Part shown: positions 25,125 through 33,388 of the stretch, piece after piece
Layout: the number at the start of each line of letters is the position of its first letter
Numbering within the stretch: position 1 is the stretch's first letter
Assembly (NCBI RefSeq): GCF_019968605.1
Contig: NZ_CP082966.1
Location: forward strand, 2,469,501 to 2,533,500
Reading direction: 5' to 3'
DNA from: Polaribacter litorisediminis
Lineage (GTDB): Bacteria; Bacteroidota; Bacteroidia; Flavobacteriales; Flavobacteriaceae
Length of the DNA stretch: 64,000 nucleotides
Translations under genes and position numbers: made by a program
The notes under the pieces: generated by a model
Seen by the model: only the letters and a program-made list of their open reading frames with translations
The model's database searches: none
Told to the model about the DNA's origin: nothing

Positions 25125-26282
25125 ATGAAAAAAACAACACACACATTATTATTCTTACTTTTTTCTTTGGTAAGTTTTTCTCAACAAACCATACCGCACG
25201 AAATAGCATCCACAATCTTAGAAACCAACCGGAATATAAAAATTTACCTACCCGAAGGCTATGAAGAAAGCCCGGATAAAAACTATCCGTTAACCCTTGT
25301 TTTAGACGAAGCCTATTTGTTTGATCTTTATGTTGCCAATGCTGTCTTATTTGCAAAAAGAGACAAAGCACCTCAGCAAATTGTTGTTGGTATTTCTATG
25401 GAAGAAACTAAAGGAAATGACATTTCATTTGATATTCGTTCCGGAAGACTAAGCGCTACAGCCTCTCGATTTTATCAATTTTTAAGAGATGAAGTTTTAT
25501 TATATATAGAAAGTACCTATAGAACTTCTCCTTTTATTAGTGTATTGGGTCAGAATTATTCTGCCAATTTTATTACCCATTTTTTACAAGAAAGAAAGCC
25601 ATTTATTAATGCTTTTATTTGTATTAATCCTAGTTTTTCTGATTTTTTTGGTCAACAATTACAATCCTATAACATGCCTAAATATGGTAAAGAAGACAAT
25701 ACCTTTTATTTTTACTCTAACAATTCTACAGCACTCTCTGCTGAAAGACAACTTAAAATTGATCAAATTCAACAAGGTTTAACGGGCATTAAACTTAAAA
25801 ACTTTAATGTGATTAATGATGTTATTACCACACCGAGCCCTGTATCTGCAGTCAGCGAAGCAATTCCGAGAGCTTTAACCAAGATATTTGAAATATATTC
25901 GTCTATTTCTAAAGAAGAATATGATAAAAATATTAAAGATTTAAGTCCGGAAGATGCCATTTACTATTTAGAAAATAAATATTTAGAAATTCAATATCTC
26001 TTTGGAAGTAATTTAGGGATGCGACAAACAGATATCTTTGCTATTGAAAACATTATTATAGAGAAAGAGAATGGCGACAAACTACGCGATTTTGGTCAGA
26101 TGATTTTAAATATTTTACCATCATCTCCTTTAGGAGAATATTATATTGGTAGGTATTACGAATCCGGAAAAATGTATAAAAAAGCTCTAGAATACTACAA
26201 AATTGGGTATGGAAAAATGGATCCTTCCGACCCTAATTTTGATGCGTATTACGAAAACATTATTCGCGTTAGTGGCCAGTAA
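25125..26282 (+). CDS. Secreted esterase-fold protein lacking the nucleophile serine
   Basis: 385 residues. The signal peptide is MKKTTHTLLFLLFSLVSFSQ, cleaved before QT. Residues about 30-250 follow the Esterase D (PF00756) pattern: IKIYLPEGYEESPDKNYPLT, LDEAYLFD, then LLYIESTYRTSP and VLGQNYSANF. In active members the last stretch is GHSxGG; here it is G-Q-N-Y-S-A, so the nucleophile position holds Asn. No downstream catalytic His context is obvious. The C-terminal 80 residues contain a TPR-like helix pair (GEYYIGRYYESGKMYKKALE, YYKIGYGKMD). Likely a binding protein derived from an esterase. It stands alone on the plus strand between menB and the CvfB-like gene. Confidence 0.78.
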   Translation: MKKTTHTLLFLLFSLVSFSQQTIPHEIASTILETNRNIKIYLPEGYEESPDKNYPLTLVLDEAYLFDLYVANAVLFAKRDKAPQQIVVGISMEETKGNDISFDIRSGRLSATASRFYQFLRDEVLLYIESTYRTSPFISVLGQNYSANFITHFLQERKPFINAFICINPSFSDFFGQQLQSYNMPKYGKEDNTFYFYSNNSTALSAERQLKIDQIQQGLTGIKLKNFNVINDVITTPSPVSAVSEAIPRALTKIFEIYSSISKEEYDKNIKDLSPEDAIYYLENKYLEIQYLFGSNLGMRQTDIFAIENIIIEKENGDKLRDFGQMILNILPSSPLGEYYIGRYYESGKMYKKALEYYKIGYGKMDPSDPNFDAYYENIIRVSGQ

Positions 26283-26320
26283 AAAGGAACTATTTTAGTA
26301 GGCAAACCTTTGCACCAAAA

Positions 26321-26785
26321 CTAGGGCACCAAGACTATTTTATCTTCTTCGATAGTAATTAGCTTTTGTTTGTATAAATTACCAACGGCTTTTTTAAAAG
26401 CTTTCTTACTCATTTTCATATGAAAACGAATAGCATCTGGCGAGCTTTTATCGGTTAATAATAAAAATCCTTCCCTACTTTCTTTTAATTTATGTAAAAC
26501 TTTCTCTACATCGGCATCAATAACATTTCTAAAACCTTGAGGTCTTAACGAAACATCTATTTTACCATCTTCCCGAATATTTTTAATATAGCCCGTTACT
26601 TCCATATTTTCCTCTAATGGCTGAAAAACTTCACTTCTAAAAAGGAGTCCATCAAATTCTTCATTAATTAAAACAGTGTATCCCAACCCTGTTTCCGTTT
26701 CAATGACTAAATGCACTTTATCTCCTTCTTTCAAATTCATTGCTCCTGCTTTCAAATCATCTTGTAAATCGTCTTGTAAATCCAT
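26321..26785 (-). CDS. Half-length CvfB-like RNA-binding protein
   Basis: 154 residues. An S1-type beta domain (residues about 18-85: KVHLVIETETGLGYTVLI, FDGLLFRSEV, GYIKNIREDGKIDVSL) is followed by a winged-helix-like part (REGFLLLTDKSSPDAIRFH, MSKKAFKKAVGNLYKQKLI). These match in order the third S1 domain and wHTH of CvfB/YitL proteins, which are normally about 280 residues; the first two S1 domains are missing. The start codon overlaps the menD stop by one base, so the two are translationally coupled and the short form is not a sequencing gap. A second Met at residue 16 is possible, since the preceding DLQDDLQDDLK is a small repeat. Confidence 0.82.
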   Translation of the reverse strand: MDLQDDLQDDLKAGAMNLKEGDKVHLVIETETGLGYTVLINEEFDGLLFRSEVFQPLEENMEVTGYIKNIREDGKIDVSLRPQGFRNVIDADVEKVLHKLKESREGFLLLTDKSSPDAIRFHMKMSKKAFKKAVGNLYKQKLITIEEDKIVLVP

Positions 26786-28443
26786 TATTGTATATATTTA
26801 AAATAATCTTTTAAAATTGTATCATTTTCTAAACTTGGTGTAAAAATCTCTAAAATTTTTGGTTTATCAGACACTTTGTAAAAAGTTTCTAACTCTTTTT
26901 TAACGCTTGCTGTTGAGGATGCCTGCTGATACTCAAACGCATACATTTTACATAAATGTTCTGCTGTTAAACAATGCGGCGTTTCAAAATATTTTAAAGC
27001 GTTTGTAGTTGCAGGTCCTGGAATAATTTTAAAAATTCCTCCCCCCGAATTGTTCATTAAAATAATTCTAAAATCCGCAGGAATATTGGAGTTCCACAGT
27101 GCGTTGCTGTCATAAAAAAAGCTTAAATCTCCTGTAATAAAAATAGTTCTTTTTTTACTAGCATAGGCCGCCCCGATCGCAGTACTTGTACTTCCGTCAA
27201 TACCACTCGTGCCTCGGTTACAAAAAATATGAACCGCATTTTTCATAGAAAATAATTGCGCATATCTAATAATAGAACTGTTACTAATTTGCAATTGACA
27301 ACGATTTGGAATACGTTCTAAAACTTGCTCGAAAACTTTAAAATCTGAATGAACCACATCCTTAAAATAAGCAGCGTGTTTTTTTCTTCTTTCGTTTCTA
27401 AAAGCAATCCATTTTGGTTGATAATTACTTTTTAAAGGGGTACTAAATTGATTAAAATGCGAGAAAAAATCTATTGGTGACGTTTGTATAAATTCTGATA
27501 AACAGAAAAAAGTGTTCGTTGCTTTTCTTGCATCGATATCCCAATGATGCTTTGGCGGATAGTCTCTTAAAAATTTCTTGATTCTTTTAGAAACAATCAT
27601 GCCTCCGAACGTAATTAAGATATCTGGCTTTAGCGCTTTAAATTCTTCATCTTTTAAAGAAAAAATTAATTGATCTATAGAATCTATCGCTTTATCATGG
27701 CGCAAGTTAGAGGTTGTTTCGGTTAATAACAGCACCGACTCGTCTTCGGCATATAAGTCCATAAGTTTGTGCAATGTGTCATCTGGATAACTTACACCCA
27801 CCAAAATAATTTTCTTTTTGGCTGCATTCCAAATACCCCCTAATTTCTCATAATTAATATGTGAGTTATCCAAAGAATTTAATGAAATATGAGGAAAATT
27901 GTACTCGTTTAATTTTGGTACCGTTTCATACAGCGGTTCATCAAACGGAACATTAATGTGTACAGGACCTTGTTGCGAAACAGAAATTTGCAACGCCTCT
28001 CCTATTAACTGAGAATTGCGAGTTTTATATTTCTCGTTCTCTATTAAGTTGGCAGAGAACAAAATATGATTTTGAAAAATATTCTCTTGACGAATTGTTT
28101 GTCCGTCGCCGATATCTATTAAATGTTTTGGTCTGTCCGCAGAAATAACCACTAACGGAATATTACTGTAAAAGGCCTCTGCAATTGCCGGATAATAATT
28201 TAACAAAGCAGAACCCGATGTGCACAAAACTGCCACTGGTTTTCTGGTTTGTTGTGCAATACCCAGTGCAAAAAAAGCAGCACACCGCTCATCTACCACA
28301 CTTAAAGTTTCTATTTCTGGGTGATTAGAAAACCCAATCGTTAACGGTGCATTTCTAGAACCTGGTGAAATAACAACGGTAGCAATATCAAATTGACAAC
28401 ATGCTGATAGTACAATTTGTGCAAGTTCTTTTTTTGGATACAT
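26785..28443 (-). CDS. menD: 2-succinyl-5-enolpyruvyl-6-hydroxy-3-cyclohexene-1-carboxylate synthase
   Basis: 552 residues, full length. A thiamine-diphosphate enzyme that condenses 2-oxoglutarate with isochorismate, the first committed step of menaquinone synthesis. It has VVISPGSRNAPLTIGF, the catalytic-type Glu region VDERCAAFFALG, CTSGSALLNYYPAIAEA, RGTSGIDGSTSTAIGAAYA, and the ThDP/Mg-binding ITGDLSFFYDSNALWN...NNSGGGIF. It is the first gene of a two-gene unit with the CvfB-like protein. Confidence 0.96.
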   Translation of the reverse strand: MYPKKELAQIVLSACCQFDIATVVISPGSRNAPLTIGFSNHPEIETLSVVDERCAAFFALGIAQQTRKPVAVLCTSGSALLNYYPAIAEAFYSNIPLVVISADRPKHLIDIGDGQTIRQENIFQNHILFSANLIENEKYKTRNSQLIGEALQISVSQQGPVHINVPFDEPLYETVPKLNEYNFPHISLNSLDNSHINYEKLGGIWNAAKKKIILVGVSYPDDTLHKLMDLYAEDESVLLLTETTSNLRHDKAIDSIDQLIFSLKDEEFKALKPDILITFGGMIVSKRIKKFLRDYPPKHHWDIDARKATNTFFCLSEFIQTSPIDFFSHFNQFSTPLKSNYQPKWIAFRNERRKKHAAYFKDVVHSDFKVFEQVLERIPNRCQLQISNSSIIRYAQLFSMKNAVHIFCNRGTSGIDGSTSTAIGAAYASKKRTIFITGDLSFFYDSNALWNSNIPADFRIILMNNSGGGIFKIIPGPATTNALKYFETPHCLTAEHLCKMYAFEYQQASSTASVKKELETFYKVSDKPKILEIFTPSLENDTILKDYFKYIQ

Positions 28444-28729
28444 GATAACGAATAAAAAGTTTAAAAGTGTACTTAAATTTGAGCGTGTAAAGTTTAAAAT
28501 GTAATCAAGTTTAAAAAGTGATATTATTTAAAAGTATGATACCGTTTAAAAGCACATAAATGTCAGCATACCAAGTTCATTTACAACTTTTAAACCATCC
28601 AAATTTATAATTTGCCAATCTTACAACTTGAGAAGTTTAGAACTGCCAAACTTTAGAACCTTACCACTTAAAATCCTTTAAAGCATCAAATTTGAGTACT
28701 TGATAACCTTATTACTTTACAACTTAAAA
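28444..28729. other. Low-complexity gap between menD and the aldolase
   Basis: 286 bp dominated by variants of TTTAAAA and TTACAACTT. No frame, hairpin or RNA is recognised. Confidence 0.4.
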
Positions 28730-29383
28730 TTAATTTCCTTTTTGGTAATCTGCTAAAAACTTTGCCAAACCAATATCTGTTAATGGGTGTTTTAATAAGC
28801 CTTCGATAGCGCTTAATGGTCCGGTCATCACATCAGATCCTAACTTTGCACAATCTATAATATGCATGGTATGACGCACAGACGCTGCTAAAATTTGAGT
28901 ATTAAAACCATAATTATCGTAAATAAGACGAATTTCTGAAATTAAATTTAAACCATCTGTAGAAATATCATCCAAACGCCCAATAAAAGGAGAAACATAC
29001 GTTGCTCCTGCTTTTGCGGCTAACAGTGCTTGACCCGCAGAAAAAACCAACGTAACATTTGTTTTAATTCCTTTTGATGAAAAGTATTTACAGGCTTTAA
29101 TTCCGTCTTTGATCATGGGTAATTTCACCACGATTTGCGGATTTAAAGAAGCTAAGGCCTCCCCTTCTTTTACCATGCCATCAAAATCAGTTGCAATTAC
29201 TTCTGCAGAAACATCACCCTCTACCAATTCACAAATTTCTTTGTAATGATTAATGATATTCGCTTGACCGGTAATTCCTTCCTTCGCCATTAATGAAGGG
29301 TTTGTGGTTACACCATCTAAAATACCTAAAGCTTGTGCTTCTTTTATTTGAGATAAATTTGCAGTATCTATAAAAAATTTCAT
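28730..29383 (-). CDS. fsa: Transaldolase-family fructose-6-phosphate aldolase
   Basis: 217 residues, the small single-domain size of FSA/TalC. MKFFIDTANLSQIKEA and DGVTTNPSLMAKEG open the barrel. The Schiff-base Lys lies in VVKLPMIKDGIKACKY, and TNVTLVFSAGQALLAAKAGA, YVSPFIGRLDD and QILAASVRHTMH are conserved. Members split fructose 6-phosphate to dihydroxyacetone and glyceraldehyde 3-phosphate, or act as transaldolase in the pentose phosphate pathway; in genomes lacking the large enzyme this one often does the latter. The aldolase/transaldolase choice rests on one residue I cannot verify by alignment. Confidence 0.9.
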   Translation of the reverse strand: MKFFIDTANLSQIKEAQALGILDGVTTNPSLMAKEGITGQANIINHYKEICELVEGDVSAEVIATDFDGMVKEGEALASLNPQIVVKLPMIKDGIKACKYFSSKGIKTNVTLVFSAGQALLAAKAGATYVSPFIGRLDDISTDGLNLISEIRLIYDNYGFNTQILAASVRHTMHIIDCAKLGSDVMTGPLSAIEGLLKHPLTDIGLAKFLADYQKGN

Positions 29384-29409
29384 TTTTGAAAGTTTTAAAT
29401 TATTTTTTG

Positions 29410-29417
29410 CAAAGATA
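29410..29417 (-). promoter_or_regulatory. -7 element of the aldolase gene
   Basis: TATCTTTG on the minus strand, 26 bp before the start codon, fits TAnnTTTG. No -33 element at the usual spacing. Confidence 0.5.
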
Positions 29418-29544
29418 GCAAGATAGATTCTTAATCTTTACGATATAAACTACAAGTTTTTGATAGATACCTAGCTAAAAACCGTTAAAAAAAAGACCCT
29501 AATTTTTAATTTCCATAAAAAAAATCCAAAGGTTTAACAACATC

Positions 29545-29578
29545 TTTGAACACTCTTATCCATAAATCTTTATTTTTG
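29545..29578 (+). promoter_or_regulatory. Promoter of the 29.6-kb lipoprotein
   Basis: TTTG, 22 bp, TATTTTTG. The implied transcript start (about 29585) lies downstream of the longer possible start codon at 29546, which supports translation from 29597. Confidence 0.6.
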
Positions 29579-29596
29579 TATCAAATTACACCTTTA

Positions 29597-30616
29597 ATGC
29601 ATATTAGATATCTATTAATTTTAGTACTATCCGCTATACTTTTTTCTTGTAGTTCCGCAGAAATCATAGAACCTGAAGAAGATTCTGATCTCATTATCAA
29701 TTGCTCTAATACTAATGTTAATATTTCTGAAGGAGATAACATTGTGATACCCCATGCCACAAATCCAGTTATTTGGGAAGGCACGTACAATGACAATAGT
29801 GTAAAAATAAGCTATACAAAACCTATTGCTACAGAATCGGAAACTTTTACGTTTATCTTTGAGAAGGAAGGTAATTGTTTAAAAATAGCACGTGCTTTTA
29901 AGTTTTACGACGGAAAACAAGTAGATGTTTCGGCAATTACAGAAATGAATGTATCAGAATTTTACATAAAAGAGTGGGAAGTTGACAAGAAATTTACAGG
30001 TATTTTAATTTACACAGACCCGCATGATAAGCAAGAATATAGTCGTAAGTTTTGGTTAGATTTTACCGAAGAAAATAAGGAAACTGAAAGCACAAATTAT
30101 ACACTTTTTGATGATTGCTTGGGCAGTAAATTACCTATTGATATAGATATCAATACAGACGGTGTTATTGATTTTAAAATGATTTCTGAAAAAGTGAGAG
30201 ATGTCGGCAATATTCCTCAGTTTAATCGATATGTTATCAAACTAGTTTCTACCAATGAAAATGAGAATCAAATTTTATCACCGAGAAAAAATGAAGGTCC
30301 TTATACCGTGCTTTTTGAACCTCCTTTTACTTCAGAAAACACAAGACAATATTTTAACGAAGTTAAAAATGCTCTAGATATTTTCTATGAATTTGATACT
30401 CCTTACCAATCCTTTAATTATTTTTTAAATAATAAATTAACTTACAAGGAGTTTTTAGAAAATGAAAAAGAAAATTATTTTCTTATAAAAATGGGATTAG
30501 ATGATAAAGAATATTATGGATGGATTCAATTTACATTCAATTCAGCAACATGCACCGTTGCAATTTTAGACACCTATTTAAGTCCAAATCCGGATGAGCA
30601 TATCAGCGTAAACTAA
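29597..30616 (+). CDS. Hypothetical lipoprotein
   Basis: 339 residues from MHIRYLLILVLSAILFSCSS, a lipoprotein signal with lipobox LFSC; the frame is open 17 codons further up, but those codons would sit before the signal and overlap the promoter. The mature part begins with an acidic linker (IEPEEDSDLI). After it I see a mixed beta-rich protein, with DIDINTDGVIDFKMI as a possible calcium-loop-like Asp/Asn stretch near residue 190. It has two tryptophans in a YGWIQFTF/EWEVDKKF type context and no recognised family. Its stop overlaps the end of the convergent SDR gene by 4 bases. Confidence 0.7.
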   Translation: MHIRYLLILVLSAILFSCSSAEIIEPEEDSDLIINCSNTNVNISEGDNIVIPHATNPVIWEGTYNDNSVKISYTKPIATESETFTFIFEKEGNCLKIARAFKFYDGKQVDVSAITEMNVSEFYIKEWEVDKKFTGILIYTDPHDKQEYSRKFWLDFTEENKETESTNYTLFDDCLGSKLPIDIDINTDGVIDFKMISEKVRDVGNIPQFNRYVIKLVSTNENENQILSPRKNEGPYTVLFEPPFTSENTRQYFNEVKNALDIFYEFDTPYQSFNYFLNNKLTYKEFLENEKENYFLIKMGLDDKEYYGWIQFTFNSATCTVAILDTYLSPNPDEHISVN

Positions 30617-31416
30617 AGTTTATAATGATTCATTAATAATTTTTGATATATCGTATCTGGTAAAATTCTTTTCAATACAATAGAAAACTTCTCCATAAAT
30701 CCGCCTACTTTATAATGTATTTTAGGGTTTGTAGTATTCATGATTTGATACACGGTTTTTGCCATTTCTATAGGATCTAGACCGCCTTGTACATGTGCAT
30801 CCATCAAATCTAAATTGGCTTGATACGGTGCTTTATAAGCCGATTTCTCAAAAACGGGTGTATGATATCTACCTGCCGCAATATTGGTGGCAAAATCTCC
30901 AGGAGCAACGCTTATCACCCTAATTCCTAAATTTTTAACCTCCATACTTGTAGCCTCTGTAATCAATTCTAACGCTCCTTTTGATGCTGAATACAAACCT
31001 CTAAAAGGCAATCCCATATACCCTGCAATAGAAGTTATATTGATAATAATGCCAGATTTCTGTTTTCTCATTTGTGGCAAAACAGCTTTCATTACATCGA
31101 TGGCGCCAAATAAATTTGTATCAAACACTTTTCGCATTTCATCGGTTGGCGTATCTTCAATTGGACCTGTAATGCCCATCCCTGCGTTATTGATTAGAAC
31201 ATCTAAATTACCTTCTTTTTTAATAATATAAGCAACAGCTTGTTGAATCGTAGCTACTTTTAAAACATCTAAAGCAATCATTTCAAAAGAAAAACTTGCA
31301 CTATTTTTGGGATTTCTACTTGTTCCGTATACCCGATATCCTTTAGACTGTAAAAAAGTAGCAATTGAATTTCCAATTCCAGAGGAAGCACCGGTAACTA
31401 AAACAACTTTAGACAT
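30613..31416 (-). CDS. Short-chain dehydrogenase/reductase
   Basis: 267 residues, classical SDR: VTGASSGIGNSIATF (cofactor glycine motif, residues 6-20), DVLINNAGMG, and the catalytic YSASKGALE with Ser in INITSIAGYMGLP. It has no acidic residue after the second beta strand (RVYGTSRNPKN), which suggests NADP preference. The C-terminal basic-hydrophobic part (FMEKFSIVLKRILPD) resembles lipid- or membrane-acting SDRs. The substrate is unknown. It converges on the lipoprotein gene with a 4-base overlap. Confidence 0.9.
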   Translation of the reverse strand: MSKVVLVTGASSGIGNSIATFLQSKGYRVYGTSRNPKNSASFSFEMIALDVLKVATIQQAVAYIIKKEGNLDVLINNAGMGITGPIEDTPTDEMRKVFDTNLFGAIDVMKAVLPQMRKQKSGIIINITSIAGYMGLPFRGLYSASKGALELITEATSMEVKNLGIRVISVAPGDFATNIAAGRYHTPVFEKSAYKAPYQANLDLMDAHVQGGLDPIEMAKTVYQIMNTTNPKIHYKVGGFMEKFSIVLKRILPDTIYQKLLMNHYKL

Positions 31417-31504
31417 ACATAAATTTTAAGGTAAAAGGTGTAAAGTTAAAAAGTTAATAGGAAAGAAACCATTTTTCTGAAAGAAACTTTAAGGCATAAA
31501 AAAT

Positions 31505-31598
31505 GGCAAGCTACCTACATCACACTGCTACAACCTAATACCTTTGCTGCGTTCCCGCCCTGGAGGATTCAAAGGGAGCTAGTTGTGTAGGACTTGCC
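31505..31598 (-). ncRNA. ffs: Signal recognition particle RNA, small bacterial type
   Basis: 94 bases. The ends GGCAAG and CTTGCC pair. The apical domain holds the Ffh-binding hallmark AATCCTCCAGGGCGGGAACG followed by CAGCAAAGGTA, with the conserved asymmetric loop and a GGAA-class tetraloop region. The size and the clean terminal stem match the Alu-less SRP RNA of Gram-negative bacteria. Transcription should start within a few bases of the 5' end, given the promoter just upstream. It is the RNA partner for Ffh and, through it, FtsY (11.1 kb). Confidence 0.92.
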
Positions 31599-31602
31599 GA
31601 TG

Positions 31603-31632
31603 CAAATTTACAATCTATTTTTATTTTGACAA
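31603..31632 (-). promoter_or_regulatory. Promoter of the SRP RNA
   Basis: On the minus strand TTG, 19 bp, TAAATTTG, ending 4 bp before the RNA 5' end: a textbook Bacteroidota promoter at the right distance. Confidence 0.8.
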
Positions 31633-31754
31633 GAAAAAAAAGATGAAAATTTATGTAACATTTTTAACTTGCTGACTACTAATTAGATGTTTTGTTTTAG
31701 TAAAATAGCATTAAAACTGCGATCAAAATGAAATCAATATAAAAATGAAATCAA

Positions 31755-31762
31755 TATATTTG
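31755..31762 (+). promoter_or_regulatory. -7 element of the DUF4199 gene
   Basis: TATATTTG, 25 bp before the start codon. It sits at the end of a 16-bp direct repeat (AAAATGAAATCAATAT, at 31725 and 31742). Confidence 0.55.
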
Positions 31763-31787
31763 TAATACTAACTAAATTTTAAAGAAA

Positions 31788-32309
31788 ATGGAAAATCAAG
31801 CAGAAAGTAAAAGTTTTATTGTGAATAATGGTGCTATTCTTGGAGCAGCTTCAATTGTATTTAGCCTAGTGCTATATGCTACAGGAAATCACTTGCCGCC
31901 TCATTGGTCTGCTTCTGTAATTAGTATTGTTTTATTTATTGTATTTATTGTTTTGGGAACAAAACAGTTTAAAGAAGCTAATGGCGGATTTTTATCTTGG
32001 GGTCAGGGTGTAAAGATTGGAGTGGGTATCGCCGTATTAGCAGGTTTAATGGTTGTGATTTATAATTATATTTTTTCTAATTATATTGAACCCGATTTTA
32101 TGGCTCAATTGATGGAAATTCAAAATCAAGCCTTTTTAGATCAAGGAATGACAGAAGAGCAAATTGAAGCTGCCAACGAAATGACTAAAACCTTTCAGAC
32201 ACCAGGAATCATGGCCGCTGTAGGAATTATTAGTTACGCCATCGGAGGGTTCATTGTTTCTGCTATTACGGCAGCAATTATGAAAAAATCTGAAGAAGAA
32301 ACCTATTAA
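31788..32309 (+). CDS. DUF4199 membrane protein
   Basis: 173 residues with four membrane segments: about residues 14-30 (GAILGAASIVFSLVLYA), 42-57 (SVISIVLFIVFIVLG), 75-95 (VGIAVLAGLMVVIYNYIF) and 143-165 (AAVGIISYAIGGFIVSAITA). A soluble acidic loop (FMAQLMEIQNQAFLDQGMTE) lies before the last. The layout and the FLSWGQGVKIG turn are typical of DUF4199, a Bacteroidota inner-membrane family often encoded before a dolichol-phosphate-type glycosyltransferase, as here (84 bp). Function unknown. Confidence 0.9.
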   Translation: MENQAESKSFIVNNGAILGAASIVFSLVLYATGNHLPPHWSASVISIVLFIVFIVLGTKQFKEANGGFLSWGQGVKIGVGIAVLAGLMVVIYNYIFSNYIEPDFMAQLMEIQNQAFLDQGMTEEQIEAANEMTKTFQTPGIMAAVGIISYAIGGFIVSAITAAIMKKSEEETY

Positions 32310-32393
32310 GCTACTGTTTTAAAGCAAAAAGCTTGGAAGTTTTCTTCCAGACTTCTTTAACTTTACAACTTGTAACTTTATAACTAAAAATAG

Positions 32394-33350
32394 ATGGATA
32401 TTTCGGTAGTTATACCACTTCTAAACGAAGAAGAATCTTTACAAGAATTACACGATTGGATTGCAAAAGTTATGCAATCCAATCGTTATTTATATGAAAT
32501 ACTTTTTATTGATGATGGCAGTACTGATAGTTCTTGGCAGGTTATTGAAAAACTATCCGTTAAAAATAAGGCTGTAAAAGGTATCCGTTTTCAAAAAAAC
32601 TTTGGTAAAAGTCAAGCTTTAGATGCTGGTTTTGAATTGGCAACGGGCGCCGTAGTCATTACCATGGATGCCGATTTGCAAGATAATCCTGAAGAAATCC
32701 CTGAATTATACAATTTAATTATTGATGAAGGTTTCGATCTAATTTCTGGTTGGAAAAAGAAACGCTATGACCATGTTTTATCTAAAAATATACCCTCCAA
32801 ATTATTCAATGCTGCAGCGAGAAAAACGTCAGGATTAAAATTACACGATTTTAATTGTGGCTTAAAAGCGTATAAAAACGAGGTAATAAAAACGGTAAAA
32901 CTAAGCGGAGAAATGCACAGGTACATTCCGGTTCTCGCAAAAAATGAAGGATTTTATAAAATTGGTGAGAAAGTAGTACAACACCAAGCCCGCAAATATG
33001 GAGAAACCAAATTTGGTATGGATCGTTTTATCAATGGGTTTCTCGATTTAATTACCATTTCATTTTTGTCTAAATTTGGCAAAAGACCCATGCACTTTTT
33101 TGGCCTTTGGGGTACTTTTATGTTTTTATTCGGAATCTCATCTGCTTTTTATATTGGCGCTTATAAACTGTACAAAGTGTATCATGGAATTAAAACAATA
33201 TTAGTAACCGATAACCCTTGGTTTTTTATTGCTTTAACCTCCATGATTTTAGGAACTTTACTTTTTTTAGCAGGTTTTATAGGCGAACTCATCATCAAAA
33301 ATAAAAGCGACGAAAAACACTATACAATTAAAGAAAAAATAAATTTTTAA
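32394..33350 (+). CDS. GT2 polyprenyl-phosphate glycosyltransferase (DPM1/GtrB type)
   Basis: 318 residues. GT-A domain: ISVVIPLLNEEESLQEL, ILFIDDGSTDSSW, RFQKNFGKSQALDAGFE, the metal motif MDADLQDNPEE and LKAYKNEV. Two membrane helices at about residues 230-255 and 277-302 anchor it. This build transfers a sugar from a nucleotide donor to undecaprenyl phosphate on the cytoplasmic face, supplying donor sugars for periplasmic modification. It follows the DUF4199 gene and precedes a phosphohexomutase, consistent with a sugar-donor role. Confidence 0.92.
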   Translation: MDISVVIPLLNEEESLQELHDWIAKVMQSNRYLYEILFIDDGSTDSSWQVIEKLSVKNKAVKGIRFQKNFGKSQALDAGFELATGAVVITMDADLQDNPEEIPELYNLIIDEGFDLISGWKKKRYDHVLSKNIPSKLFNAAARKTSGLKLHDFNCGLKAYKNEVIKTVKLSGEMHRYIPVLAKNEGFYKIGEKVVQHQARKYGETKFGMDRFINGFLDLITISFLSKFGKRPMHFFGLWGTFMFLFGISSAFYIGAYKLYKVYHGIKTILVTDNPWFFIALTSMILGTLLFLAGFIGELIIKNKSDEKHYTIKEKINF

Positions 33351-33354
33351 ACTT

Positions 33355-33362
33355 TATATTTG
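33355..33362 (+). promoter_or_regulatory. -7 element of the phosphohexomutase gene
   Basis: TATATTTG, 26 bp before the start codon, immediately after the preceding stop. No -33 match. Confidence 0.5.
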
Positions 33363-33388
33363 TAGCTCAATTAACATAAAACATACCC

